The notes: generated by a model not told the origin, from the letters alone. 64,000 nt of DNA from Gemmatimonadota bacterium (GCA_009692205.1 SHZR01000003.1:1-64000); one strand, 5' to 3'; positions 26,431 through 35,157 are shown, numbered from the stretch's first letter. Numbers and translations: made by a program.

Positions 26431-27252
26431 GTGCTCGTAGTCCGGGCGCCCCTCGAGGCGCAGAACGAGGTGTGGAGCGAGGCGGGCCGTGTGGACTGGT
26501 CCGAGTTCCGCATCGCGAATGTCGTTCCCCACGGCCAGCCGCTGATTCCCTATTCCGAGGGCTGGTTCACAAATCCCGATGGTACGAAGACCGCGAGCTT
26601 CTCGTACTTCAACCTGAACACCGAAGAGGCGTTCGACATCCCGCTCGGCCCCGACAACTTCATCGAGCCTCGGGAGCTCGACGGGCGCCAACCGACACAC
26701 TTTCTTCCAGCGTCGTCCGAGAGCGGCCGTAACCGCAGGCACGAGAGCACGTTCACCGTTACGGTGCCGGGAGATTTCGAGGGTCAGGTGGTCTGGACGC
26801 TCCGGGCGCAGGGCATCAGCGCGTCGGGACCGTCGCTCTTTGGATCCACCGCGCACGACATGTTCGACGCCGAGACCGCCTCGAGCGCTCCCGTCGCGCC
26901 CATGATGCGGATCGCCGACAGCCAGCCCGCACGGGGTCGGAACGGCCCGACGGCGGGGCCCGTGACGGTTCGTGTGGGCGAGTCGCTCCCGCTCGAGTTG
27001 TGGCTGGACCTGCTCGGCCGAGAGAAGAGCATTGTCAACTGGTATCACCACCAGGGGCCGGGCAAGGTGACCTTCGCCCATGACAGGTGCGACGTGACCC
27101 CTGACGAAGGAGAAGCCGTCCTCGGCACTCTGGCGACGTTCAGCGAGCCGGGGGAGTACGTGCTTCGCGCTACAGCGATCGAAACGAGGGCCGCGCTGGT
27201 GCAGCACTGCTGCTGGACCAACGGATACTTGTATGTCACGGTCACCCCGTGA
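26431..27252 (+). CDS. Secreted hypothetical protein with a nonsense codon in its signal peptide
   Basis: The open frame from GTG 26431 gives 273 residues. The natural start is almost certainly ATG 26392, preceded by GGAGAGA: it reads Met-Lys, then TAG (26398-26400), then a typical signal sequence (IGAYLAGLTLVLVVRAPLEAQ) in the same frame. The stop at codon 3 should abolish secretion unless translation restarts at 26431. The mature domain (DWSEFRIANVVPHGQ, FSYFNLNTEEAFDIPLG, STFTVTVPGDFEGQVVWTL, CCWTNGYLYV) is a beta-rich protein I do not recognise. Its stop overlaps the next gene by 4 nt. Confidence 0.6.
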   Translation: MLVVRAPLEAQNEVWSEAGRVDWSEFRIANVVPHGQPLIPYSEGWFTNPDGTKTASFSYFNLNTEEAFDIPLGPDNFIEPRELDGRQPTHFLPASSESGRNRRHESTFTVTVPGDFEGQVVWTLRAQGISASGPSLFGSTAHDMFDAETASSAPVAPMMRIADSQPARGRNGPTAGPVTVRVGESLPLELWLDLLGREKSIVNWYHHQGPGKVTFAHDRCDVTPDEGEAVLGTLATFSEPGEYVLRATAIETRAALVQHCCWTNGYLYVTVTP

Positions 27253-28693
27253 GGCAGGACCTTGTCCGCCACTTCTCTTGGGGGAGGATTCGGCAAATCA
27301 AGAGTCGCCAGTGCGTCTTACGGCCGACACGTGGAATCGCGGGCCCGTGGGCGCTCGCCGCCGTCGCCCTGCTGGGTCTAGCCGGACGAGGCACCGCCCA
27401 GTCGACCGGTGAGGGCTCCGCAGTCACTTTCGCCCGAGACGTGGCGCCCATTCTGCAGGCGAGTTGTCAGGAGTGCCACAATCCGCAGGGAATCGGGCCG
27501 ATGTCCCTGATTACCTACGAAGAGGTCCGTCGTTATGTGCCGCGGATCAGACAAAAGATCGTGACGCGGGAGATGCCGCCCTGGCACCTGAAAGGTCGTG
27601 ACGCGGGAGATGCCGCCCTGGCACCTGGACCGGAACGTCGGAATCCAAGGAGTTCAAGAACGACGTGTCGCTGACGGACGCGGAGATCGAGACGATCGTC
27701 CAATGGGCGGACGCAGGAGCGCCGCTCGGAAACCCGGCGGATCTGCCTCCGGAGATCGAGTGGCCGTCCGGAGCGGGCTGGCGGCTGGAGGAGATCCTCG
27801 GCCGTCCGCCGGATCTCATCATCCCGTCCACCGCATTCACGATTCCCTCCGCCGGACCCGACCAGTGGCCGACGCCGACCGTCGAGATCGAGGGGCTGGA
27901 TCGCCCGCGGTGGGTGATGGCCAACGAGACCAAGCCCTCGTATCCACTCGGGCGTAAGGTGACTCACCACGCGAACTCGGCCCTCATTCGCCCCGGCGAA
28001 GACGGCGAGGGGGAGGGCGGCGGGCTCTCGAACTTCGGCATCGGGAAGCCGTACGACATCTATCCGCCGAACACGGGCATGCTGATGCAGCCCGGAGACA
28101 AGCTCTCGTGGAACCTCCACTACTACCCGATCGGCGAAGAGGTACCGAACGACGTCCTCGAAGTCGGAGTGTGGTTCTATCCGGAAAACGAGCCGCCGCG
28201 GTTTTCCACGGTAGGGGACCAGAACTTCAGCACCTACCGCTCCGACGATCAGGAGATGGTCATTCCGCCGCACTCGCGGCAGAGCACCCAGGGAATCCAC
28301 GTGCTGCAGCAGCCCGCGCGAATCCACAGCTTCCGCGTGCACGAGCATCTCTTGGGCACGGGACAGTCGCTCGAAGCGATCTACCCGGACGGTCGGGTCG
28401 AGATTCTCGGCAAGGCGGGATGGCATCCGTCCTGGCACATCACGTACCTCTACGAGGACGACGTGGCCCCGCTCCTTCCGAAAGGCACGGTTCTTCTCAT
28501 CACGGCGTGGTACGACAACACGGCGAATAACCCATGGAATCCCGCCCCTGACCAGTGGGTGATGCATGGGCGGCGCACGGGCGATGAGATGTCCCACATG
28601 TGGATCGGGATCAGCTACTTCGACGACGAGCAGTTCGAGTACCTGGTCGCCGAGAGGGAGCGGGTGCTTGCCGCTGCAGAAGCCGGCGGTTGA
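27249..28693 (+). pseudogene. c-type cytochrome fused to a copper monooxygenase-like domain, frameshifted
   Basis: Two open pieces (27249-27674 and 27665-28693) are parts of one gene. The first holds a signal region and a haem motif in ASCQECHNPQGIGPMS; the second starts mid-domain at VSLTDAEIETIVQWADAGAP. Between them a 37-bp tandem duplication and one additional base shift the frame twice. The C-terminal part has THHANSAL, LHYYP, HEHLLGTG, HPSWH and TGDEMSHMW, a His/Met pattern reminiscent of ascorbate-dependent type II copper monooxygenases (PHM-like). As it stands no full-length protein can be made. It overlaps the preceding gene's stop by 4 nt. Confidence 0.75.
27554..27627 (+). repeat. 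37-bp tandem duplication
   Basis: Copies at 27554-27590 and 27591-27627 differ by one base (A/G at the fifth position). Each copy encodes KIVTREMPPWHL (second copy KVV...). Because 37 is not a multiple of three, the duplication breaks the host gene's frame. Confidence 0.95.
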
Positions 28694-28703
28694 GTAAGAA
28701 GTA

Positions 28704-28742
28704 ACGTCCGGCCCCTCGGCGATGGCCGAAGGGGCCGGACGT
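28704..28742 (+). terminator. Stem-loop terminator after the cytochrome/monooxygenase gene
   Basis: ACGTCCGGCCCC at the left and GGGGCCGGACGT at the right form a long G+C-rich stem extended by CTCGG/CCGAAG, 10 bp after the stop codon at 28691-28693. It separates this gene from the NHL gene. Confidence 0.6.
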
Positions 28743-28805
28743 CCCGTTCGCCTGACCTGCCGACGTGGCCCATATTCCCGCCCGGGCCTCACCAGGAGAA
28801 CGAAC

Positions 28806-30017
28806 ATGAAGCGCTCGACTCGTATGTGGATTGCGTCGATATCCCTCGTGGCCGCCGGCGCAGCGTGTGGGGGAGCCGCTGAGAGCGACGCAGCTTCGGC
28901 CAGCGGGATGTTGGCGGGCTCGGACGGGATCCCGACGTACGAAGCCGTAGCCTGGCCGCAGATGCCCAACGACTGGGTTCTTGGACTGGCATCCGGCATC
29001 GCTGTCGACGCGCAGGATCACATCTGGATCATCCATCGCCCGCGCACCGTGCCGGAGCCGGAACTGAAGGACCGGGCCGCGCCGGCCGTGCTGGAGTTCG
29101 ACGCCGACGGGAACTACATCCAGGGTTGGGGTGGGCCGGAGTACGTCACCTCGACGCAATTCGAGTGGTTCGATACCGAGCACGGAATCAATGTGGACAG
29201 CCAGGGCAACGTCTGGCTTTCCGGTAGCGGCAACGGGGACGACCAGATCCTCAAGTTCACGCGTGATGGGCAGTTCATCATGCAGATCGGAAAGAGGGAG
29301 GCGAGCCAGGGCAATACGGACACGCAAAACGTGAACCGAGGGGCCGACATCTACGTGCATGCCGCAACGAACGAGGTGTTCGTCGCCGACGGGTACGGGA
29401 ACCGGCGCATCATCGTGTTCGACGCGACCACGGGAGCGTTCAAGCGGATGTGGGGCGCCTACGGCAATCCGCCCACGGATCCCACCCCGGACGAAGCGGA
29501 GTTCGATCCGAAGCACTTCAACCTGGTGCACGGAGTCAGGATCTCGAGGGATGGCCTCGTCTACGTCTCCGACCGGCAGGGAATGCGCCTGCAGGTGTTC
29601 ACGACGGACGGTGAGTTTCTGTTCGAGAAGCCCATGGGCCGTTACCCCGATCCGGATCCCGTCGAAATGGCCTCACGGGCCAACGACACGTCCTTCGGCG
29701 TGCCGACCACGGAGCTCATGGAGGCTACCGCGGGAGCCCACCAGTCCGTCAGCAGAACGGCATTCTCTCCGGATCCGGAGCAACGCTGGCTCTACGTGAT
29801 CGAGAGGAGTGCGCACAGGTTGGTCGTGTTGGACCGTGCGACGCTGAGGGAGCTTACCCGCTTCGGGCAGCACGGCGACGAAATCGGGGAGATGTACGTC
29901 GTGCACGACATGACGGCGGACTCCCAGGGCAACCTCTACACGGTGGAGGTCATTCCCATCGGAGGCACCCGGAAGCGAACCCAGAAGTGGGTGCTGACCG
30001 GGGTGGCGCCCATGTAA
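28806..30017 (+). CDS. NHL-repeat six-bladed propeller lipoprotein, peptidylglycine alpha-amidating lyase (PAL)-like
   Basis: A 403-residue exported protein; the signal ends at AAGAACGG (lipoprotein-like Cys). NHL blades are visible: GIAVDAQDHIWII, GINVDSQGNVWLSG, VADGYGNRRIIVFD, HGVRISRDGLVYVSDRQGMRLQVF and HDMTADSQGNLYTVEV. The three His residues preceding blades (EHGI, VHGV, VHDM) and the DGYxNxR segment correspond to Zn ligands and an active-site region of PAL, the lyase half of peptide-amidating enzyme. ATG 28806 starts the lipoprotein signal. Enzymatic activity is inference; many bacterial NHL proteins have unknown roles. It follows a PHM-like gene. Confidence 0.82.
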   Translation: MKRSTRMWIASISLVAAGAACGGAAESDAASASGMLAGSDGIPTYEAVAWPQMPNDWVLGLASGIAVDAQDHIWIIHRPRTVPEPELKDRAAPAVLEFDADGNYIQGWGGPEYVTSTQFEWFDTEHGINVDSQGNVWLSGSGNGDDQILKFTRDGQFIMQIGKREASQGNTDTQNVNRGADIYVHAATNEVFVADGYGNRRIIVFDATTGAFKRMWGAYGNPPTDPTPDEAEFDPKHFNLVHGVRISRDGLVYVSDRQGMRLQVFTTDGEFLFEKPMGRYPDPDPVEMASRANDTSFGVPTTELMEATAGAHQSVSRTAFSPDPEQRWLYVIERSAHRLVVLDRATLRELTRFGQHGDEIGEMYVVHDMTADSQGNLYTVEVIPIGGTRKRTQKWVLTGVAPM

Positions 30018-30637
30018 CACGCCGTCGAGGACGACGAGGTGGAAGTGGGTCGGAACGGCTTCGAAGTCTTCTCGAGGAACGGGATCGGGATGCACCCCTG
30101 TCGCTCAGGCGCTGTCGTGAGCGGGTCGTCGATCTGACTCACGTCCCGTAGGGACCCACCGTACTCGTCGGCACCGTCCCACGCCGGATAGGCCCAGCGG
30201 ATCTTGTCCCCGGCCTGCGTTCCCTGGAGATAGAGCTCCCTGCGCCGCTCCTCCCAGAACGTGGCCTGCTGCTCGGCGGGCGTCATCGCCGTCCAGGTCG
30301 CCAACAAGATCGTCGGCAGCGGGAACGCGGCCGCACCGCCCGTGCCGGTCGTGTTGATGGTCGCGGCCATCCCCGTGGTGGTCGTCCGCAGCTGATTGAG
30401 GATGGCCAGGGTCTGCGTGGGGTCCACCTCGGCGATCATGAGGCGTGCCTCGCGCCACGTGGCGAAGGGGATGGGCGACGTGCGTGCGGGGTACTTTGTC
30501 TGCCTCCGCATGAAGGTCACGCCTCGTCCGTCCAGGTCCGTACCGGACGTCGAGACCGTGATTCTCACTCTCGGATCCAATACGCCCCCGGCCGCGCCCT
30601 GGAGGGGCGTCCCGTTCGGCGCGATGCGCAGGTTCGT
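30018..30637 (-). pseudogene. SusD/RagB-like lipoprotein, C-terminal remnant
   Basis: Read in the same frame as the SusC remnant, directly after its TAG. This piece contains VTFMRRQTKYPARTS, IPFATWREARLMIAEV, TFWEERRRELYLQGTQAGDKIRW and GCIPIPFLE, the conserved C-terminal part of SusD-like nutrient-binding lipoproteins, which sit over SusC channels. The signal peptide and N-terminal TPR half are missing. The natural stop is lost too: the frame runs on antisense into the NHL gene to 29936. It is the 3' product of a deletion joining susC and susD. Confidence 0.75.
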
Positions 30638-31501
30638 CTAGTCCCGGTGGCGAAACGCCCCCTTTCCCGTCTGGGTATCGAAGAGCCTGTTCCGGCGCCG
30701 CGAGGGGTTGGCGTCGTACGTCGCGTTCAATTGGAAGTTTGCCGTGACCAGAGAGGCGTCGATGTACGCGTTCGCCTCGTCATACATGTTGTATTGCAGC
30801 AGATCACTCTCGGCCTGACACTCGGTGGGGCCGGGTGAGGGATCGGTCGGGCACGTCCACTGGGTGCCCAGTCGTCCTGCCGGGTTCGACAAGAAGTTGA
30901 CCCCCTGCCGGATCGAGGCGGTGAACTCCGGAGGTCCCTGTTGGCCCCTGCGGGTGATGATCTGGATGATGCCGGACGCCGCATCGCTTCCGTATAGGGT
31001 GCCCGCCGCCGCTCCGTGGATGATCTCGACCCTCTCGATCTCCTCGGGGCCGAAGTCGTCGAGCACGTTCACGCTGCGGCCGTACCCGACCGGGGGGCCC
31101 GCGGCCACGTCCGCGTTGACGCGGATCCCGTCGACGTAGACGAGCGGCTGCGTGCGCGCGAGGTCGAAGCTGCCGGCTGCCCGGAGCGTGAGGGGGGAGC
31201 CCGTGCCCAGATTACCGCTCAGGCGCGCGAAGCGGAGTCCGGGTACCCTCGCGCTTAGCAGGTCCTGGAAGGTGGTGATGGCGACAGCCTGGACGACGTC
31301 GCCGACAGGGACCGTGGTCACCGCGTTGCCGACCGCGCGCCGCGCCGTGGCGTGCGGTAATCCCGTGGCGACGATCTCGTCGAGCCATCGGTCGGACGCG
31401 AGGTCGAAGACCCGCCCGGCGATCGAGCCGGTACTCGTCTGTGCCCCGAGGATGGTTGGTATGAGAAGCAGCGCGGGCGCGAACGCTAACGCGGCCCGCA
31501 T
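30638..31501 (-). pseudogene. SusC-like TonB-dependent receptor, N-terminal remnant
   Basis: From ATG 31501 the 287 codons encode a signal peptide (LLLIPTILGAQ), a stub of the carboxypeptidase-like domain (STGSIAGRVFDLASDR), a sudden jump to the post-domain segment LDEIVATGLPHATARRAVGNA, then a good SusC plug: GLRFARLSGNLGTGS, PLVYVDGIRVN, IERVEIIHGAAAGTLYGSDAASG, IIQIITRRGQQG. It stops at TAG 30638-30640 early in the barrel. About 70 codons are missing internally and most of the barrel is gone. The start lies 9 bp upstream of the penicillin acylase stop, on the same strand. Confidence 0.75.
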
Positions 31502-31509
31502 GAGGTATG

Positions 31510-33837
31510 TCAGCCTCCCGGTCGGAGCGTCAGCCGGTGCGCGGCGCCCCCCTCGACCGCCCCCCTCGTGAACAACATCGGGGAGTACTGCCCATTCGCG
31601 AGGTTCTCGCGGAGGTTGTCGTAGAACGGGCTCCCCGGCTGGCCGGACTGCCCGGGCGAGTTGCTCCAGACGGAGTTGTCGAGGTTCGAGAGATCGATGA
31701 TGCGCCGGAAGTTCGCGCCGGTGGCGTTGACGGTCTCGAACCCTCCCGGGCGCTCGACCGTCGGTAGGTCGAACGCCGCGACGAACATGTGCGGGAGCGG
31801 GCTCGCGTGGACCCTTCCATAGCGCCACTGCGCCCGATCGGCGCCGAACTCGCTCGTGAGGCGCTCCATCGCGCCGCGGAGTCCCGCCACGGCGAGCGAG
31901 CGTCGCTCGGGCAAAGGCGTGGCGGTGTCGCGCGCCCGCGCGTCGACTTCGTCCGCCCATCGCACGTACAGCGCGCCTGCGGTGCTCTCTTGGGTGAGCA
32001 CCTTGTCCCACCCCGCAATCGTCGCGCGGGCCCACTCCACGTCAGGGTCGCCGGACGACCATCCCTCGAACGCGGGCATGTCGCGCTCCGCTTGGAGCGA
32101 GTAGGAGTCGTGCTGTATGCGCTCGTGGTCTTGGACGGAGAGCTTCTCGCCCGTGCCGAGGAGCTGATGAATGCGGGCGATGCGTGACGTCTCCACGCCG
32201 CGAGTCGAGTGATAGAAGATGGGTCGACCCGTGTAGCCGGGAGGCTGCGTGGTGTTGTTGTTGGCGGTCGCGATGTAGCCGCGCTCCGGGTTGTACTCGC
32301 GCGGGAGGTCGCTGCGGAAGCCCTTCCACTCGTACTCGCCGGTGCCGGGAACCGGAAGCCGACCGTTCCAGCCGTCGCGATCCGGGGCGAGTCCCGTCAC
32401 CTGGAGGGCGATGTTTCCGTCGGTGCTCCCGCAGATGAGGTTGTGCGTGGGGACCTTCCAGTACATCGCGCGGTCGAAGAAGTCCGAGCAACTCGTCGCC
32501 TGCGCCAGCTTGAAGCTGCCCAGGAACGCGCCCGTTCCCGGGTACTGCACGGCCGACTGCACGGCATACGCACGGCGGTTCTCGAGGTCCTCGAAGAACA
32601 CCGGCCCGTGGCGGCTGAACTTGAGTTGGACCGTGCGCGGCGCCTCGCCCTTCACCTGGATCTCCTCCTGCATCACGCGGAGCGGCTCCCAGCCGTCCCG
32701 CCACCGCACCAGCGTGTCGTCGGTCGGGTGCATCTCCTCGACGAACACATCGACCATGTCTGTGCCGGCGAACGTGAAGCCCCACGCCATGGTCTCGTTG
32801 TGGCCCGCGTTGATGCCGATGAACGGCGGCTCGCTCCCGCCCATCACGTTCCAGCCGGGGGCGACGAGATGGCTGAAGTAGCGAAGCGCCGGCATCTCGA
32901 TGCGCCGGTGCGGGTCGTTGGCGAGGATCGGGATGCCGCTCGGCGTGCGCGAGCCGCTCATGACCCAGTTGTTGCTCCCCTCGGTGGTGACCGGCGGTGA
33001 CGTGAGCTGCGCCGTGCGCACCCCGGGCGCGAGGCCCCGGTATGCCTCGATGACCTCGAGCTGCGGCAGCTCGCCCGGCTCGAACGGATCTCCGTCGCCG
33101 AGGCGGGCGGCATCGAGCACCTGCTGCGTGATGAGACTCACGTCGAGCCCTTCGGGCACGACCAGGTCGTCCCAAGGGTCGGGCGCTGCGCGGCTGTTGG
33201 CCTCCGCCGCACCCAGCCGCGCGACGTTCATCGCGAGCTGTAGCTCGTTGATCGCGTTGCCGCGGGTGCTCGAAAGCGCGAGCTGGGCCCAACGCAGGAC
33301 GACGGTCTCGGCGGTCCACGGGTCGGGCACGATGCCCGTGAGCTGGAACTCGACCGGGAGGTTGTCGCGGTTCTGCTCGACGAACGCGTTGATGCCGTTC
33401 GCGTACGCGGTGAAGATGCGGTGTGCGTCCGGGTGGTAGCTCGTCCACTCGGAGTCGTCCCAGGGCCCGCGGTACGTCATGAGACGCGTCCGCGCATCAT
33501 AGGGGAACGCCTCCGGTCCGAAGACCTCGGCGAGGCGTCCCTCGTGCCAACGCCGCCACATCTCCAGCTGCCAGAGGCGGTCCTGCGCCACCACGTAGCC
33601 CTGCGCGAAGAACAGATCCTCGTCGTTGTCCGCATAGATGTGCGGGATGCCCCACTCATCGCGGATGACTTCGACCGGCGCTTTCAGTCCGGGCACATCG
33701 AGGTCTCCCTCGATCGTAGCGAGGGCGCGGGTCGCGAGTTCCTCCATGGAGGACGCAGGGGCCCTGGACGGGGTGTCGCAGGCCGCGGTGACCAGCGTGA
33801 CGGCGACGAAGGTGAGCAAGCTTTGCTTCGAGCGCAT
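31510..33837 (-). CDS. Penicillin acylase family (Ntn hydrolase) lipoprotein
   Basis: A 775-residue precursor with a lipoprotein-like signal (VAVTLVTAAC). The alpha-chain region contains APVEVIRDEWGIPHIYADNDEDLFFAQGY; the autocleavage site and N-terminal nucleophile Ser lie in TTEGSNNWVMSGSRT; the beta chain follows with PHRRIEMPALRYFSHL. Such enzymes hydrolyse N-acyl bonds of beta-lactams, acyl-homoserine lactones or other amides after self-processing in the periplasm. ATG 33837 is the start nearest the signal peptide. It is transcribed with, or 138 bp downstream of, a TetR gene. The substrate is unknown. Confidence 0.92.
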   Translation of the reverse strand: MRSKQSLLTFVAVTLVTAACDTPSRAPASSMEELATRALATIEGDLDVPGLKAPVEVIRDEWGIPHIYADNDEDLFFAQGYVVAQDRLWQLEMWRRWHEGRLAEVFGPEAFPYDARTRLMTYRGPWDDSEWTSYHPDAHRIFTAYANGINAFVEQNRDNLPVEFQLTGIVPDPWTAETVVLRWAQLALSSTRGNAINELQLAMNVARLGAAEANSRAAPDPWDDLVVPEGLDVSLITQQVLDAARLGDGDPFEPGELPQLEVIEAYRGLAPGVRTAQLTSPPVTTEGSNNWVMSGSRTPSGIPILANDPHRRIEMPALRYFSHLVAPGWNVMGGSEPPFIGINAGHNETMAWGFTFAGTDMVDVFVEEMHPTDDTLVRWRDGWEPLRVMQEEIQVKGEAPRTVQLKFSRHGPVFFEDLENRRAYAVQSAVQYPGTGAFLGSFKLAQATSCSDFFDRAMYWKVPTHNLICGSTDGNIALQVTGLAPDRDGWNGRLPVPGTGEYEWKGFRSDLPREYNPERGYIATANNNTTQPPGYTGRPIFYHSTRGVETSRIARIHQLLGTGEKLSVQDHERIQHDSYSLQAERDMPAFEGWSSGDPDVEWARATIAGWDKVLTQESTAGALYVRWADEVDARARDTATPLPERRSLAVAGLRGAMERLTSEFGADRAQWRYGRVHASPLPHMFVAAFDLPTVERPGGFETVNATGANFRRIIDLSNLDNSVWSNSPGQSGQPGSPFYDNLRENLANGQYSPMLFTRGAVEGGAAHRLTLRPGG

Positions 33838-33975
33838 GGGGCCTCTCGGTTGGACGCAACACGGACTGCTGCCCGTCAGACTGCCGGCTGGGACCGATGA
33901 CGTCAAATCTGAATGGGTATCGGTCCCCCTTTCAAAACGCGAAATCCGCGACAACCGACTGCGGCTGCACCATCC

Positions 33976-34584
33976 TCAGGCCGGCGCGCCCAGGACGCTT
34001 CGTCGACCGGCTGCCGCCTGGAAGTAGAAGTCGAGCATCGCGGTCAGGGGCGCGGGACTCCCCCGCAAACGACTGCGTAGGGCGGCACCCTCCCAGCAGT
34101 CCACGAGCAGGCTCGCCATGCGCCTCGAGTCGGAATCGGCGGGAATGTCGCCCCTCCTCCGGGCTTCCTCCAGGCAAACCGAGACCTGATTCACGATCTC
34201 GGAAAAGCACTCCTCGATCTTGCGCCGGAACACCTCGCTCACGCCTGACATCTCCTGGCCGAGTCCGCCGAGGAGGCATCCCATGTAGCCTTCCTTCTCG
34301 TAGCTCTCCTGCGTCATCTCGAAGAAACTGCGCACGCGGTCGAGAGGGGCACGTGCCTGATCCGAGAGGCAGACCCCAAGGCCCTCATGTACCCCCCGCA
34401 TGTACTGGTCGATGACCTGGAGGGCGAAGTCCTCCTTGTCCTTGAAATGATGGTAGAAGGAACCCTTCGGAATGCCGGTGGCTGCGAGCACCGCCTGGAC
34501 GCCCATGTCGTGGTAGCCGCGCGCCAAGAGCATTGCCCACCCGACGTCGAGCAAGCGCTGCTTGGTCGAATGGGCCGGCTGCAC
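33976..34584 (-). CDS. TetR family transcriptional regulator
   Basis: A 202-residue regulator with an N-terminal helix-turn-helix (RLLDVGWAMLLARGYHDMGVQ, then TGIPKGSFYHHFKDKEDFALQV) and a C-terminal domain containing GCLLGGLGQEMSG, as in NemR/AcuR-like regulators that sense electrophiles. Cys residues are present in YMGCLLGG, CFSEIV, VCLEE and DCWEG. It begins at GTG 34584, immediately after the cupin gene's natural stop. The perfect 28-bp palindrome at 35002-35029, upstream of the cupin gene, is its probable operator. Confidence 0.9.
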   Translation of the reverse strand: MQPAHSTKQRLLDVGWAMLLARGYHDMGVQAVLAATGIPKGSFYHHFKDKEDFALQVIDQYMRGVHEGLGVCLSDQARAPLDRVRSFFEMTQESYEKEGYMGCLLGGLGQEMSGVSEVFRRKIEECFSEIVNQVSVCLEEARRRGDIPADSDSRRMASLLVDCWEGAALRSRLRGSPAPLTAMLDFYFQAAAGRRSVLGAPA

Positions 34585-34971
34585 TCAGCCCCTCACCTTC
34601 TCGATCATGTGGTCGATGACGTGGCTGTGCTCGACTTGGGGACTGAACATGATGATCTCCGCGTCGGCCTCGACCTTCACGTTGTGCCCCGCCGGCCAGT
34701 AGAACAGGTCATCCGCCTTCACCGTCTCCCGCACGCCGTTCGCGTCTGTGGTCGTGAGCTGGCCGCGCAGGACGAAGCCCCAGTGAGGTCACTGGCAGAG
34801 GTCGCCATCGAGTCCCTGGAAGAGCGGGGTCGTATCGACGCCCGCCGAAAGCGAGAAGTACTCGCCGCTGATCTTACCCAATCCGGTCGCGTCTCCGAAG
34901 TCCGTTCGCTGACGAATCACGGCACCCGGAATCTCCATCTTGACGTCCACGTCGCTCTTCGCAATCCGCAT
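34585..34971 (-). pseudogene. Small cupin protein with an in-frame UGA at a conserved Cys position
   Basis: ATG 34971 opens a 128-codon frame ending at TGA 34587. Codon 61 (34791-34789) is TGA. Before it lies MRIAKSDVDVKMEIPGAV...GDLCQ; after it PHWGFVLRGQLTTT, DDLFYWPAGHNVKVEADAEIIMFSP and VIDHMIEKVRG. Homologous small cupins read CQCPHWGxVLxG here, so UGA replaces Cys. The remainder of the frame is intact. It may be a recent nonsense mutation, a sequencing error or, less likely, selenocysteine. It is co-directional with, and abuts, the TetR gene. Confidence 0.7.
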
Positions 34972-35001
34972 GGTCCAACTCCTCGGTTTGGCTGAGTCAG
35001 G

Positions 35002-35029
35002 TCCGACTAGACCGATCGGTCTAGTCGGA
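35002..35029. promoter_or_regulatory. Perfect 28-bp palindrome, probable TetR operator
   Basis: The half-site TCCGACTAGACCGA is followed by its exact reverse complement, giving 28 bp of perfect symmetry 31 bp upstream of the cupin start. The core CTAGACCGATCGGTCTAG resembles TetR/NemR-type operators. The zinc-ribbon gene begins 128 bp away on the other side. Confidence 0.8.
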
Positions 35030-35157
35030 TGCTACGGTCCGGCCGAGGGATGTGCAAGCCCGGTCGCGGCGCCGTTGTTCCTGGCCCGGGATCGCGCCGC
35101 TCGCCTACCTTTCCGTCGTATCCGACCCAGACGCCACGCCATGGCAGCCCTCGTCCA

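Noticed and set aside
147-34971. Reassignment of TGA or TAG to an amino acid
   Set aside because: TGA and TAG end most intact genes here, and the internal stops occupy unrelated positions (Asn, Cys, signal-peptide codon 3). Separate mutations are simpler.
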